This document shows, in pieces, positions 7,378 to 15,025 of a stretch of 64,000 bases of DNA. The stretch comes from Emcibacter sp. SYSU 3D8 (GTDB lineage Bacteria > Pseudomonadota > Alphaproteobacteria > SMXS01): the NCBI RefSeq assembly GCF_039655875.1, contig NZ_JBBYXK010000004.1, positions 248,001-312,000 on the forward strand. Direction: 5' to 3'. A model generated the notes under the pieces. That model was not told the origin of the DNA, ran no database searches, and saw only the letters and a program-made list of their open reading frames with translations. Both the position numbers and the translations under genes were made by a program. Position 1 is the stretch's first letter, and each line of letters opens with the position of its first letter.

Positions 7378-8166
7378 TCACGAAGGCAGTTCCCCGGTAC
7401 CCGCACATATGCCAACGGGTCTCTTCTCAACCATTCGCTCCGCCAGTCGCCGCGCCGTTGCACCGAGGTTCTGAGACGTTGCCGTCCGCTTGCCAATGAT
7501 GCTGCCACCCGGTTCCAGCTTGTCCAGCCCCAGCGCCGCTGCGGAGTCCGCTGAGGCGCCTTTCAGGACGTAGGCCACTGCTTCCCCCAAATTCGCCAGA
7601 TACGCTTCTGTGACCGCCTGCGCCGCCGCAAGCGTGCCGCCTATTCGCGTCGTGTGGATTGTGCCCGCCTTGTAGGGCTTGCCAGTGATGCGCCGTAGCC
7701 AGCGACGCTGTATCGAGCCGATGGGAAGCCCAGCCGGAACATGAACCAGGATGTGCGTGTGCGAGCCCTTGCCGTCGCCGTTCTCGCGCACCCACACCCA
7801 GGCAATGCACCCGCCCTGTTTTGCCACCCAGTCACCCATTAATTTCAGATAGCGACCAGTTGCCCATGCTGCCCGACTATCGGGGATGCCGGCCGTCTCC
7901 CAATGGATGGTGATGTGCCGGTTGAAGGGCAGGCCAATCCTGATGGCATACCGCGCCGCCTCGATGATGTTGGTGGCCTGTTTCAGCGTCAGGGCATGGC
8001 TTACACGGTCGCGCCGGTTGCGAGCGCCGCCCCATGTCTGGCGGGCAGGGGAGGGAAATGGCACCCCACCTAAGGTCTTAGTATAAAGAGCAAGGTCCGT
8101 GCCAGTTTCGGCAGCTGGCGGATTACCGCCACTTCCGGGCACAGCGCGTGAGCGGGAAAACGCCAC
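7378..8166 (-). CDS. Putative HUH-type replication initiator
   Basis: 262 residues from a GTG with AGGGG about 8 bases upstream. The central part has an internal strand (NRHITIHWET), a helix (YLKLMGDWVAKQ), then WVWVRENGDGKGSHTHILVH, where HTH followed by ILVH sits like the HUH metal motif of rolling-circle initiators, preceded by the usual 'V.E....G..H.H'. Further on, a helix containing YLANLGEAVAYVLKG may hold the nicking tyrosine and the 'Y..Kg' pattern. I infer a Rep/relaxase-like single-strand endonuclease that would replicate the excised circle. The N-terminal 55 residues are low-complexity and may not be part of the fold. Active-site assignment is by eye. Confidence 0.6.
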   Translation of the reverse strand: MAFSRSRAVPGSGGNPPAAETGTDLALYTKTLGGVPFPSPARQTWGGARNRRDRVSHALTLKQATNIIEAARYAIRIGLPFNRHITIHWETAGIPDSRAAWATGRYLKLMGDWVAKQGGCIAWVWVRENGDGKGSHTHILVHVPAGLPIGSIQRRWLRRITGKPYKAGTIHTTRIGGTLAAAQAVTEAYLANLGEAVAYVLKGASADSAAALGLDKLEPGGSIIGKRTATSQNLGATARRLAERMVEKRPVGICAGTGELPS

Positions 8167-8244
8167 TTTGCGGCCCCTTTCGCAAGTTTCAAGATTGCGG
8201 AATAAAAAGGGGGGCGACCGTTTCCAGCCGCTCCCCGATTGCAG

Positions 8245-8481
8245 TTAGGGCGTGCCTTCCGCCTCGCTGGTGTCGTTCCCGGATAACCAGCTTGCCACGC
8301 CATCCATCAGGTCAGGCAATCGCTCCAGCGGGATAGTGCAGCCCTCCCGCGTCGGCTTGAAGGATTCGCCGTCCCAGTACCACTTTCGCCAGTTCAGGAA
8401 CGTGCGGCCATTGTGCGTAGCGACTTCGAGGCGCCACACGTTGCCGCGATGGCTATGCTCGAACAGAACCACGCCGCTCAT
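8245..8481 (-). CDS. PC4/p15-like small DNA-binding protein
   Basis: 78 residues. The sequence follows the bacterial PC4 (p15 coactivator) domain: a first strand (WRLEVATHNGRTFLNWRKWY), a turn with DGESFKPTREGCTIPL corresponding to the 'pTkkGisL' strand, then a terminal helix (ERLPDLMDGVASWL). PC4-fold proteins bind single-stranded or unwound DNA as dimers. Its ATG overlaps the stop of the upstream winged-helix gene (ATGA), and it precedes the replication gene, so a role in replication or expression of the element is plausible. Confidence 0.65.
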   Translation of the reverse strand: MSGVVLFEHSHRGNVWRLEVATHNGRTFLNWRKWYWDGESFKPTREGCTIPLERLPDLMDGVASWLSGNDTSEAEGTP

Positions 8482-8879
8482 GGTGAAGGTTCCAGGATCG
8501 AGACCGGCGAGCGCAGCACATAGCGACCGTGCCAGCCCCCCTCATGCGGTTCACGCACCATTTCGATGGCAAGACCGCATTCATGCCGCAGCGTGTGGAC
8601 ATAGGCTCCCAGGCGATAGGCCCAGGTTGCCACCTCCATCGCGGTGACACCTTTCGAGCCAGCCACCGTGAGCGCCAACAGCGCCTTGGCAACCTGGCCA
8701 GTGACGGTAAGCGTCGAGCCATCCACCATCGCCGTGACCGCTAACCGCTTTTTGCGGGTAGCAATCAGGGTCGAAGGTGTGTCAACATTTGGTGTCGATG
8801 AGGAACGCACAATCTCGACGACGATATGAGCCCCTGGCACTGTTGGCGCAGTGCTGGGGGTACTTATGTCTGGGGGCAC
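8478..8879 (-). CDS. Winged-helix-like protein of the element backbone
   Basis: 133 residues from a GTG at 8879, five bases after GGAGGT; that ribosome binding site lies at the end of the upstream AlpA-like gene, so the two are coupled. An earlier in-frame ATG at 8921 would overlap AlpA by 40 bases and has no such site. The N-terminal 45 residues are Ser/Thr/Pro-rich. The rest resembles small helix-turn-helix domains that regulate elements: VAKALLALTVAGSKGVTAME, WAYRLGAYVHTLRHECGLAI ('R....I..LR..G..I') and a GGWHGRYVL wing. DNA binding is inferred from this pattern. Confidence 0.55.
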   Translation of the reverse strand: MPPDISTPSTAPTVPGAHIVVEIVRSSSTPNVDTPSTLIATRKKRLAVTAMVDGSTLTVTGQVAKALLALTVAGSKGVTAMEVATWAYRLGAYVHTLRHECGLAIEMVREPHEGGWHGRYVLRSPVSILEPSP

Positions 8880-8880
8880 G

Positions 8881-9051
8881 TCACACCTCCAGATTTTCAG
8901 CGAAAGTCTTAACGCTCTCAATGCGTATCAGCCGACGCCGCCCAATTGAGACAGTTTCAAGTCGGCCAGCAGCAATGAGTTCATAGGTCTTAGACCTGCC
9001 GAGGCCTAACGCCTTTGCGGCTTCGCTTATCGAACATAAAATAGGTTGCAA
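8881..9051 (-). CDS. AlpA-like excisionase/regulator
   Basis: 56 residues. The start is most likely a TTG at 9051, because GGAGG lies six bases upstream; the longer frame from 9165 has a proline-rich lead with no ribosome binding site and runs through the promoter. The protein is a compact MerR/AlpA-type helix-turn-helix: ISEAAKALGLGRSKTYELIA, then AGRLETVSIGRRRLIRIESV, then a final helix. Such proteins set integrase direction (excision) or activate element transcription. It lies between the integrase and the replication genes, the usual place. Confidence 0.75.
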   Translation of the reverse strand: MQPILCSISEAAKALGLGRSKTYELIAAGRLETVSIGRRRLIRIESVKTFAENLEV

Positions 9052-9126
9052 ATCATTCCTCCATGGTTGGTTGCCGATACACGTGATGCCGCAAGCAGAG
9101 GTATATGGGGGCACGCGGACTACCAG

Positions 9127-9155
9127 ATTTTGTGCCTGCGCCGGAGGCGGGTCAA
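9127..9155 (-). promoter_or_regulatory. Predicted promoter of the alpA-wHTH-PC4 operon
   Basis: On the minus strand, TTGACC (9150-9155) and CAAAAT (9127-9132) are separated by exactly 17 bp, a good sigma-70-type pair, about 70 nt ahead of the TTG start at 9051. Upstream lies a very AT-rich stretch (about 9179-9225) that may serve as an UP element or as a region opened for replication. Confidence 0.5.
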
Positions 9156-9302
9156 GCGGGTGCATGTTGCTGTGGAATATTATTTAATAAAAACAATAAT
9201 TTAAGACCCAAAAATAGCTTTGGGAGCCATCAGGAAAATATGTTGTCGGCTGCTTTCAACTGGTCTATCGGCGTCCACTCGCATCGGAGTCGCATTTAGA
9301 AA

Positions 9303-10487
9303 CTAGCTATCAGCGACCAACTTAACCACACGGGACACCGGCACGCCCGCGCAGTATTTCGTCCATGCCTCCATGAGCCCACGCCGCTTCTCCAGAAAGT
9401 CGGTGCGCCTGTAAGCGGCCTCGACCTTGTTCGCAATTGCATGAGCGAGAGCGGCCTCTGCCACTTCACCGGGAAAGCTGGTTTCCTCTGCCGCCCAATC
9501 GCGGAACGCAGAGCGAAAGCCGTGAACCGTGAATGGCAACTCCATATCCCGCAGCACCTTCAACAGCGTCATGTCCGATAGCGGTCGCCCCGGCTTCTGC
9601 CCATAGAACACCAGTTCGCTGCCCTTGAGGCGGAGGGCAGCCGCCCGCTTGAATACCTCTACAGCCACCGGGGACAAGGGAACGGTGTGGGCCTTTCCCG
9701 CCTTCATTCGTTTACCTGGGATGGTCCACAAGGCAGCGTCCACGTCGATCTCGTCCCATGTCGCGCCGCGTATCTCACCCGAACGCGCCGCCGTCAGAAT
9801 CAACGCCTCCAGCGCCAACCGCCCCATGCTGTCACGCTCGCGCAGTTTCTCCAGAAAGGCCGGAACGTCTGAATAGGGCATGGCCTCGAAGCGGCCAGTC
9901 TTTCGCGGCTGGCGCGGCAAACCCTTGGTGACGGAGCGCATGGGGGCTTCCTGCGTCCGCCAGCCCTTGGAATAGGCATAGTCCAGCACCGCGCCGATAC
10001 GCTGGCGCACCCGCCGCGCCGTTTCCGGCTTCTCCAGCCAAATGTCAGCCAGAACGTCCCGAACCATGCGGCCCTCGATAGCCTCAACGCTCAGGTCGCC
10101 TATGGCCGGAAAGGCGTAGGTTTCGAGGGTCGCGAGCCATTGGGCCTGATGCTTCCCGTTCTTCCAACCGCGCTTGTGTTCCTTGTGAACGGCTTTGGCG
10201 GCCTCCCGGAATGTGGGGACACGCTCGCGCTGCTTCTGCTTCTCCGCCACCGGGTCCGCGCCCTGGCGAACCTGTTTGCGAATCTCGCCCGCCTTTTCCC
10301 GAGCACCTGCCAGCGAAACGTCTTTCAGTGAGCCCAGGCCAAACTCCCGCCGCTTTCCGTCATGCTGAATCCGAAGAAGCCAGCTCTTTGAGCCGCCGTC
10401 CTTCACGTTCAACATCAGCCCGTCGCCATCGGAATAGCGGCCTGGCTCTTTCAGCGCCCGAACCTGAGTGGCATTCAGGCTTCCCAT
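9303..10487 (-). CDS. int: P4-type tyrosine integrase
   Basis: 394 residues from an ATG at 10487 with GAGG seven bases upstream. The N-terminal arm-binding domain has LNATQVRALKEPGRYSDGDG and SWLLRIQHDGKRREFGLG (DUF4102 type), followed by a SAM-like core-binding domain (FREAAKAVHKEHKRGWKNGK). The catalytic domain keeps the tyrosine-recombinase residues: Arg in LTAARSGEIR, Lys in GKRMKAGKAH, HGFR, a following His in ALAH, and Tyr in VEAAYRRTDF. It recombines element and chromosome at the tRNA-Ser end 150 bp upstream. It appears full length with no broken motif. Confidence 0.92.
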   Translation of the reverse strand: MGSLNATQVRALKEPGRYSDGDGLMLNVKDGGSKSWLLRIQHDGKRREFGLGSLKDVSLAGAREKAGEIRKQVRQGADPVAEKQKQRERVPTFREAAKAVHKEHKRGWKNGKHQAQWLATLETYAFPAIGDLSVEAIEGRMVRDVLADIWLEKPETARRVRQRIGAVLDYAYSKGWRTQEAPMRSVTKGLPRQPRKTGRFEAMPYSDVPAFLEKLRERDSMGRLALEALILTAARSGEIRGATWDEIDVDAALWTIPGKRMKAGKAHTVPLSPVAVEVFKRAAALRLKGSELVFYGQKPGRPLSDMTLLKVLRDMELPFTVHGFRSAFRDWAAEETSFPGEVAEAALAHAIANKVEAAYRRTDFLEKRRGLMEAWTKYCAGVPVSRVVKLVADS

Positions 10488-10502
10488 CACCCAACCTCAT
10501 TC

Positions 10503-10524
10503 GTCCCCACACCTGTCCCCACAT
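10503..10524. repeat. Tandem GTCCCCACA repeats, right arm
   Basis: Two GTCCCCACA units 11 bp apart, between the integrase start and the attachment repeat, nearly identical to 3208-3229. This spot is also the integrase promoter region, so a protein bound here could repress integrase expression. Both roles are inferred. Confidence 0.6.
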
Positions 10525-10636
10525 AGTTGAGTGGTTGGGGGCGAATGTCAACGGACGCTGACGCACCCTAATGTGCCTCAAGACCGCTGTTTAGTTGGTT
10601 TATTCGGATGATGGCGAATGTGGGGAGATGATGTTC

Positions 10637-10650
10637 TGGCGGAGGGGATG
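10637..10650. repeat. Right attachment repeat (tRNA-Ser 3' end)
   Basis: TGGCGGAGGGGATG, the 3' end of tRNA-Ser with its CCA, matches 3131-3144 exactly. The tRNA remains complete because the element reconstitutes its 3' end. Confidence 0.75.
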
Positions 10651-10726
10651 GGATTCGAACCCACGAAGGGCTTGCACCCTTACACACTTTCCAGGCGTGC
10701 GCCTTCAACCGCTCGGCCACCCCTCC
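10637..10726 (-). tRNA. tRNA-Ser (anticodon GGA)
   Basis: 90 nt including encoded CCA. The acceptor stem GGAGGGG pairs with CCCCTCC, the discriminator is G, the anticodon arm has CTGGAAA (anticodon GGA, reads UCC/UCU), there is a long variable arm (GGGTGCAAGCCC region) as in class II tRNAs, and the T arm has GGTTCGAATCC. It is the integration target of the element to its left. Confidence 0.95.
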
Positions 10727-10850
10727 GCGAAGGGGCGCACTATAGCCGATCAATCGCTTCTGGCAACGGTTCCGGGCGGGTGTTGGGCAATTTCTTCGGG
10801 CGCAGGAATGGCGTAGGCTGATGCGCGACAACGCGGCAGGAGGAATGCCG

Positions 10851-11339
10851 GTGAACTGGACGTCCGTGACCGAAGACGAGGCGATGCTGCACCCGCTCTA
10901 TGGCTTTGGCGGCTGGCTCTACGCCGTCTATGCCGTCGAGGTTCTCGGCCTTGCCCTGACGCTCGAGGGCATCGTCCGGGTGGTTGACGAGGCCGGCGCC
11001 GGGCAACTGGCCAATCCGGGGTTCGGACTGGTCTGGCTGCAGGTGCTGCTCAACCTGCCGTTCCTGCTGATGGCGCCCATGAAGGCGCGTGCCATGCCGG
11101 CGGTCGCCATCGGCTGTTACTGGGTGGGCATGGTGTTCAGCCTGGGCATGGTCGTCACCCTGCCGTCATCGGTGGACATGGATGCCTCGGTCCTGGCGCG
11201 TGTCCTGGTCTGGTTCGTCTGGGGCGCGGTGTTCACGCTGTATCTGCTGCGCTCGCGGCGGGTCAACGTCACCTACCGGCACCGTGTGCCTGCGGGCAAT
11301 GCCCCGGCGGCAGCGCTGCCCGTCGACGGTGTCGCCTGA
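10851..11339 (+). CDS. DUF2569-like membrane protein (first of two)
   Basis: 162 residues from a GTG at 10851, seven bases after AGGAGG; upstream ATGs at 10821 and 10845 lack good spacing. The protein begins with a conserved HPLYGFGGWLYAVYAVEVL segment and has four hydrophobic helices, ending with SRRVNVTYRHRV just after the last one. The 'GvgGWL' opening and the 'S+RV..Ty' ending are typical of DUF2569-type inner-membrane proteins of unknown function. It is followed two bases later by a paralogue. Confidence 0.65.
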   Translation: MNWTSVTEDEAMLHPLYGFGGWLYAVYAVEVLGLALTLEGIVRVVDEAGAGQLANPGFGLVWLQVLLNLPFLLMAPMKARAMPAVAIGCYWVGMVFSLGMVVTLPSSVDMDASVLARVLVWFVWGAVFTLYLLRSRRVNVTYRHRVPAGNAPAAALPVDGVA

Positions 11340-11341
11340 GC

Positions 11342-11833
11342 ATGGTGTTATGGCGCATGTGGGACTGGGTGGCCGTTCCGGCGCGGCAGGCGCGGCAGCA
11401 TCCCCTGTACGGACTGAACCTCATTCTGCTGTGCTTCTACGTGCTGACCCTGGGCGGCCTGTTGATGCGGGTCGCGACCTTGTCTGTCGCCATGACCTTC
11501 TCGCCGCTGTTCAATCCGGCGGATGTGCAGATCAGTGCCGCGCTGCTCGCAGCGGGCATGGGTTTGCCGCTGCCATTTCTGGTGCTCTCGCTGGTCTGGC
11601 GACAGGCCATGCCGATCGCCTCCATTGCCTGCATCTGGGCCAGTGTCGCGCTCGATGCCGGACTGTTGATGCTCGGGATCATGCCGGTCATGGCCCTGAC
11701 CGCCACCATCGTCTCCACATCGACCGCGCCGCTGCTGACCTATTATGTGCTGCTGTCCCGCCGGGTGAACGTGACCTACCGGTACCGCGTGCGCGCCAGC
11801 GATCCTGCCCTCGATGCACCGGTCCTGAATTGA
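11342..11833 (+). CDS. DUF2569-like membrane protein (second of two)
   Basis: 163 residues, four predicted membrane helices. It is paralogous to the preceding gene: QHPLYGLNLILLCFYVLTLG near the start and SRRVNVTYRYRVRASDP at the end match the neighbour's HPLYGFGGWL and SRRVNVTYRHRVPAG. The gap between the two genes is two bases, indicating one transcript and a tandem duplication. Function unknown; membrane location is well supported by the hydrophobic pattern. Confidence 0.65.
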   Translation: MVLWRMWDWVAVPARQARQHPLYGLNLILLCFYVLTLGGLLMRVATLSVAMTFSPLFNPADVQISAALLAAGMGLPLPFLVLSLVWRQAMPIASIACIWASVALDAGLLMLGIMPVMALTATIVSTSTAPLLTYYVLLSRRVNVTYRYRVRASDPALDAPVLN

Positions 11834-11943
11834 GCCGCCGCGCACCTCTTGCACGCGGAGTTCCGCTTCCTACATTTCCTGATCGCGGAGGGCGGCCTGT
11901 CCTGAGGCGGCCGCCTTCCGGGAGATGCGTGAGCAACGGAGAG

Positions 11944-12417
11944 ATGATGATGGATACGATCATTCAGCATCCCGCTTCCCTGCGTGCGCGGTCCGTGAAC
12001 GGCCTGCCGGCGATGCCCGCGAGCACCTATGCGACGCCCCGGGAAGTGATGGAAGACACGGGCCTGTCCCCGGCCGGAAAGCGGGAAATTCTGGCGTTCT
12101 GGGCATCCGATGCCTGTGCGGTCGATTCGCGGCCGGAGCTTAGGCAGCCGCCCGGCGCGCCGAACCCGGTGCCCTATGACGAGATCAGGCGTGCGCTGCA
12201 TGAACTGGACGGTCTCGGCCCGGACTGGCCGCCTTCCGGCGCTGCCGCCGTCAGGCGAGGACCGGGCGTTGAGCCCAGCGTCGCGGACATGCTGGCGGAT
12301 CCGATCGTGCGGCTGGTCATGCTTCGCGACGGGGTCAGCGACCAGGACGTCTACCGCGCCATGGCCCATGCCGGCCTCAGCCGTGGCCGGCTCGGACGCG
12401 TGGCGTGGAGAGGCTAG
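11944..12417 (+). CDS. Conserved small protein, 'sP.eVl..tgLs...K..iL..W' type
   Basis: About 157 residues. Three ATGs run in a row (11944-11952) after GGAG, so the exact start is uncertain by two codons. The middle has STYATPREVMEDTGLSPAGK followed by REILAFWASDACAVDSRPEL, a pattern I know from small uncharacterised alphaproteobacterial proteins ('P.eVl.d..Ls...K..iL..We.Da'). The C-terminal part has a second helical block (SVADMLADPIVRLVMLRDGV). No signal peptide or membrane segment. It ends four bases before the convergent lepA stop. Confidence 0.6.
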   Translation: MMMDTIIQHPASLRARSVNGLPAMPASTYATPREVMEDTGLSPAGKREILAFWASDACAVDSRPELRQPPGAPNPVPYDEIRRALHELDGLGPDWPPSGAAAVRRGPGVEPSVADMLADPIVRLVMLRDGVSDQDVYRAMAHAGLSRGRLGRVAWRG

Positions 12418-12421
12418 TGCC

Positions 12422-14224
12422 TCAGTCGTCCATCTTCAGCGCGGCGATGAAGGCTTCCTGCGGGATTTCCACCTTGCCGAAGGTGCGCATGCGCTTCTTG
12501 CCCTCTTTCTGCTTCTCCAGCAGCTTCTTCTTGCGGGTGACGTCGCCGCCATAGCACTTGGCGGTCACGTCCTTGCGCATGGCGCTGATGGTCTCGCGGG
12601 CGACGACCCGGCCGCCGATGGCCGCCTGGATCGGAATCTTGAACAGCTGCCTGGGGATCAGGTCCTTGAGCTTCTCGCACATGCCGCGGCCACGGCTCTC
12701 GGCCTTGCCCCGGTGCACGATCATCGACAGGGCGTCGACCGGTTCGGCGTTGACCAGCACCGACATCTTCACCAGGTCGCCCTCTTCGTAGCCGTCCAGG
12801 GTGTAGTCGAAGCTGGCATAGCCGCGCGAGACCGACTTCAGCCGATCGTAGAAGTCGAACACCACCTCATTGAGCGGCAGCCGGTAGACGGCCATGGCGC
12901 GGGCGCCCGCATAGGTCAGCTCGATCTGACTGCCGCGGCGGTCCTCGCACAGCTTCAGGATCGCGCCCAGATATTCGTCTGGAACGATGATCGAGGCATT
13001 GATCCACGGCTCCTCGATGCGGTCGATCTTTACCGGATCGGGCATGTCGGCCGGATTGTGCAGCTCGATCATGGTGCCGTCGGTCATGTGCATGCGATAG
13101 ATCACGCTGGGCGCGGTGGTGATCAGGTCCAGATTGAATTCGCGCTCCAGCCGCTCCTGGATGATTTCCAGATGCAAAAGGCCCAGGAAGCCGCAGCGGA
13201 AACCGAAGCCCAGCGCCGCCGAGGTTTCCATCTCATATTCGAAGCTGGCGTCGTTGAGGCGCAGCTTGGCCAGGCTGGTGCGCAGCTCCTCGAACTCGCC
13301 GGCGTCGGTCGGGAACAGGCCGCAGAACACCACCGGCTGGCTGGGCTTGAAGCCGGGCAGGGCGGCGGCGGCCTGGCGCTTTTCCTCGGTGATGGTGTCG
13401 CCGACATTGGTCTCGGCGACTTCCTTGATGGCGGCGTTGATGAAGCCCATCTCGCCGGGGCCCAGTTCGTCGATGGAGACGGGCTTGGGCGTGAAGACGC
13501 CGACGCGCTCGACCGTGTGGGTGGTCTTGGCGGCCATCATGCGGATCTGCTGGCCCTTCCGCAGCACGCCGTCGACGACGCGGACCAGGATCATCACGCC
13601 CAGATAGGTGTCGTACCAGCTGTCGACCAGCATCACCTTCAGCGGAGCGTCGCGGTCGCCCTTGGGCGGCGGCAGGCGGGTGCAGACGGCCTCGAGCAGT
13701 TCCTCGATGCCGACGCCGGTCTTGGCCGAGGTGGCGATGGCGTCCGACGCGTCCAGGCCGATGACATCCTCGATCTGCTGGCGGATCCGCTCGGGCTCGG
13801 CGGCGGGCAGGTCGATCTTGTTCAGGACCGGGATGATCTCGTGGTCGTTCTCGATGGCCTTGTAGACGTTGGCCAGGGTCTGCGCCTCGACGCCCTGCGA
13901 CGCATCGACCACCAGGATCGAGCCTTCGCACGCGGCCAGCGACCGGCTGACCTCGTAGGCGAAGTCAACGTGGCCGGGCGTGTCCATCAGGTTATAGACG
14001 TAGGTCTTGCCGTCCTTGGCCTTGTAATTCAGGCGAACGGTCTGGGCCTTGATGGTGATGCCGCGCTCGCGCTCGATATCCATGCTGTCGAGCACCTGCT
14101 CCGTCATCTCGCGGGCGGTGAGGCCGCCGCAGGTCTGGATCAGGCGATCGGACAGGGTCGACTTGCCATGGTCGATATGAGCGATGATCGCGAAGTTGCG
14201 GATAAGCGACAGATCAGTGGTCAT
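12422..14224 (-). CDS. lepA: Elongation factor 4 (LepA)
   Basis: 600 residues, the usual length. The G domain has AHIDHGKST (G1, residues 15-23), DTPGHVDF (G3) and NKIDLP (G4); domains II, III and V follow, then the LepA-specific C-terminal domain ending in [20 protein letters not shown], a hallmark of the family. LepA is a ribosomal GTPase that back-translocates or assists ribosomes under stress. It is monocistronic here, convergent with the small protein before it. Confidence 0.97.
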   Translation of the reverse strand: MTTDLSLIRNFAIIAHIDHGKSTLSDRLIQTCGGLTAREMTEQVLDSMDIERERGITIKAQTVRLNYKAKDGKTYVYNLMDTPGHVDFAYEVSRSLAACEGSILVVDASQGVEAQTLANVYKAIENDHEIIPVLNKIDLPAAEPERIRQQIEDVIGLDASDAIATSAKTGVGIEELLEAVCTRLPPPKGDRDAPLKVMLVDSWYDTYLGVMILVRVVDGVLRKGQQIRMMAAKTTHTVERVGVFTPKPVSIDELGPGEMGFINAAIKEVAETNVGDTITEEKRQAAAALPGFKPSQPVVFCGLFPTDAGEFEELRTSLAKLRLNDASFEYEMETSAALGFGFRCGFLGLLHLEIIQERLEREFNLDLITTAPSVIYRMHMTDGTMIELHNPADMPDPVKIDRIEEPWINASIIVPDEYLGAILKLCEDRRGSQIELTYAGARAMAVYRLPLNEVVFDFYDRLKSVSRGYASFDYTLDGYEEGDLVKMSVLVNAEPVDALSMIVHRGKAESRGRGMCEKLKDLIPRQLFKIPIQAAIGGRVVARETISAMRKDVTAKCYGGDVTRKKKLLEKQKEGKKRMRTFGKVEIPQEAFIAALKMDD

Positions 14225-14363
14225 GGCGGCGGGTTTTACACGGAGGCAAAGGCGCTGCCAAGCAGAGGAATCGCGGGCACTGACATGGACGGCCTGCGCC
14301 GCTCCTCGAAATGGGGTGTCCGGGAGCGGGCAGGCGGTCCTGCGGGCGTCGACGAAGGCCCGT

Positions 14364-14912
14364 TTATTTTTTGCCGATGGCGATCTTGCGCGGCTTTTTG
14401 CTGGCGTCGGTGGTCTTGGGTATGGTCACTTCCAGGACGCCGTCGGTGACGTGGGCCTCGATCTTGTCGCTCTGGGCGTCGCCGGGCAGCTGGAACGAAC
14501 GCTCGAACGAGCCGTACTGACGTTCGGAGACGCGCATATTGTCCTTACGCTCCTCGTGCTTGCTGGTTTTCTCGCCCTTCACCGTCAGAATGTTGTCCCG
14601 CAGCGTGACTTCGATGTCCTTGTCGGTCAGGCCCGGAAGCTCTGCGGTCACCAGGTATGTGTCGTTCTTCTCCACCACATCGACCGCAGGCACACGGAGC
14701 CCATAGCTGCCGAAGCTCCACGGCCGGGTGGCGGCTTCGTCGAACACGGAGTGGCCGATGGTGGGGAAGCCGCGCGAAAAATCTTCGAAAAGACGATCGA
14801 TCTGATCGCGCAGCGTACCAAAGGGGGACCATGTTGCCGGCGCCTTGGCGGTCGTTGCCTGGGCCGAAGAAGTCTGTGGCATTCCGCCCGATTTCTTGCC
14901 TTCAGAAGCCAT
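14364..14912 (-). CDS. Small heat-shock protein, Hsp20 family
   Basis: 182 residues from the ATG at 14912 (GGGAGAG upstream). A low-complexity N-terminus is followed by [20 protein letters not shown], then the alpha-crystallin domain: [20 protein letters not shown], the 'GL' turn, [40 protein letters not shown], and ending with [10 protein letters not shown] and an IAIGKK tail. It holds unfolding proteins as oligomers. A second, more divergent Hsp20 lies at 43125-43538. Confidence 0.92.
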   Translation of the reverse strand: MASEGKKSGGMPQTSSAQATTAKAPATWSPFGTLRDQIDRLFEDFSRGFPTIGHSVFDEAATRPWSFGSYGLRVPAVDVVEKNDTYLVTAELPGLTDKDIEVTLRDNILTVKGEKTSKHEERKDNMRVSERQYGSFERSFQLPGDAQSDKIEAHVTDGVLEVTIPKTTDASKKPRKIAIGKK

Positions 14913-15025
14913 AACGCTCTCCCGGATTGGGTTGATAATTGCGTGCGGTATACGCACGCAACAAGCCCTACCGCCGGAAGGAGGCACCCGCCTTGATCCG
15001 GGTCAAAGGGGGATCGGGCGCTCTC

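Larger units (their letters stand above)
3131..10650. mobile_element. tRNA-Ser-integrated element, about 7.5 kb
   Basis: Bounded by 14-bp direct repeats of the tRNA-Ser 3' end (3131-3144 and 10637-10650), with an integrase at the tRNA end. All recognised genes read leftward, away from the tRNA. Order from the tRNA: tyrosine integrase, AlpA-like regulator, winged-helix protein, PC4-like protein, putative HUH replication protein, AAA ATPase, conserved unknown family, SNase-like secreted protein, tiny membrane protein, Rap1a/Tai-like protein, zinc-ribbon protein, diverged second tiny protein. There are no capsid, portal, conjugation or relaxosome genes, so it looks like a small satellite-like integrative element that may circularise and replicate. 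The ATPase region and the left tip look more AT-rich than the core. Confidence 0.8.

Noticed and set aside
8070-8303. Minus-strand frame between the PC4-like and Rep-like genes
   Set aside because: Overlaps both genes in another frame; basic Arg/Pro-rich composition as expected for a shadow frame.
10595-10821. Open frames over the tRNA-Ser locus
   Set aside because: They translate the tRNA gene and its flanks; the tRNA fold is unambiguous.
12110-14449. Long plus-strand open frame across lepA
   Set aside because: Antisense to lepA in high-GC DNA; composition is Ala/Gly/His/Asp-rich with no motif.
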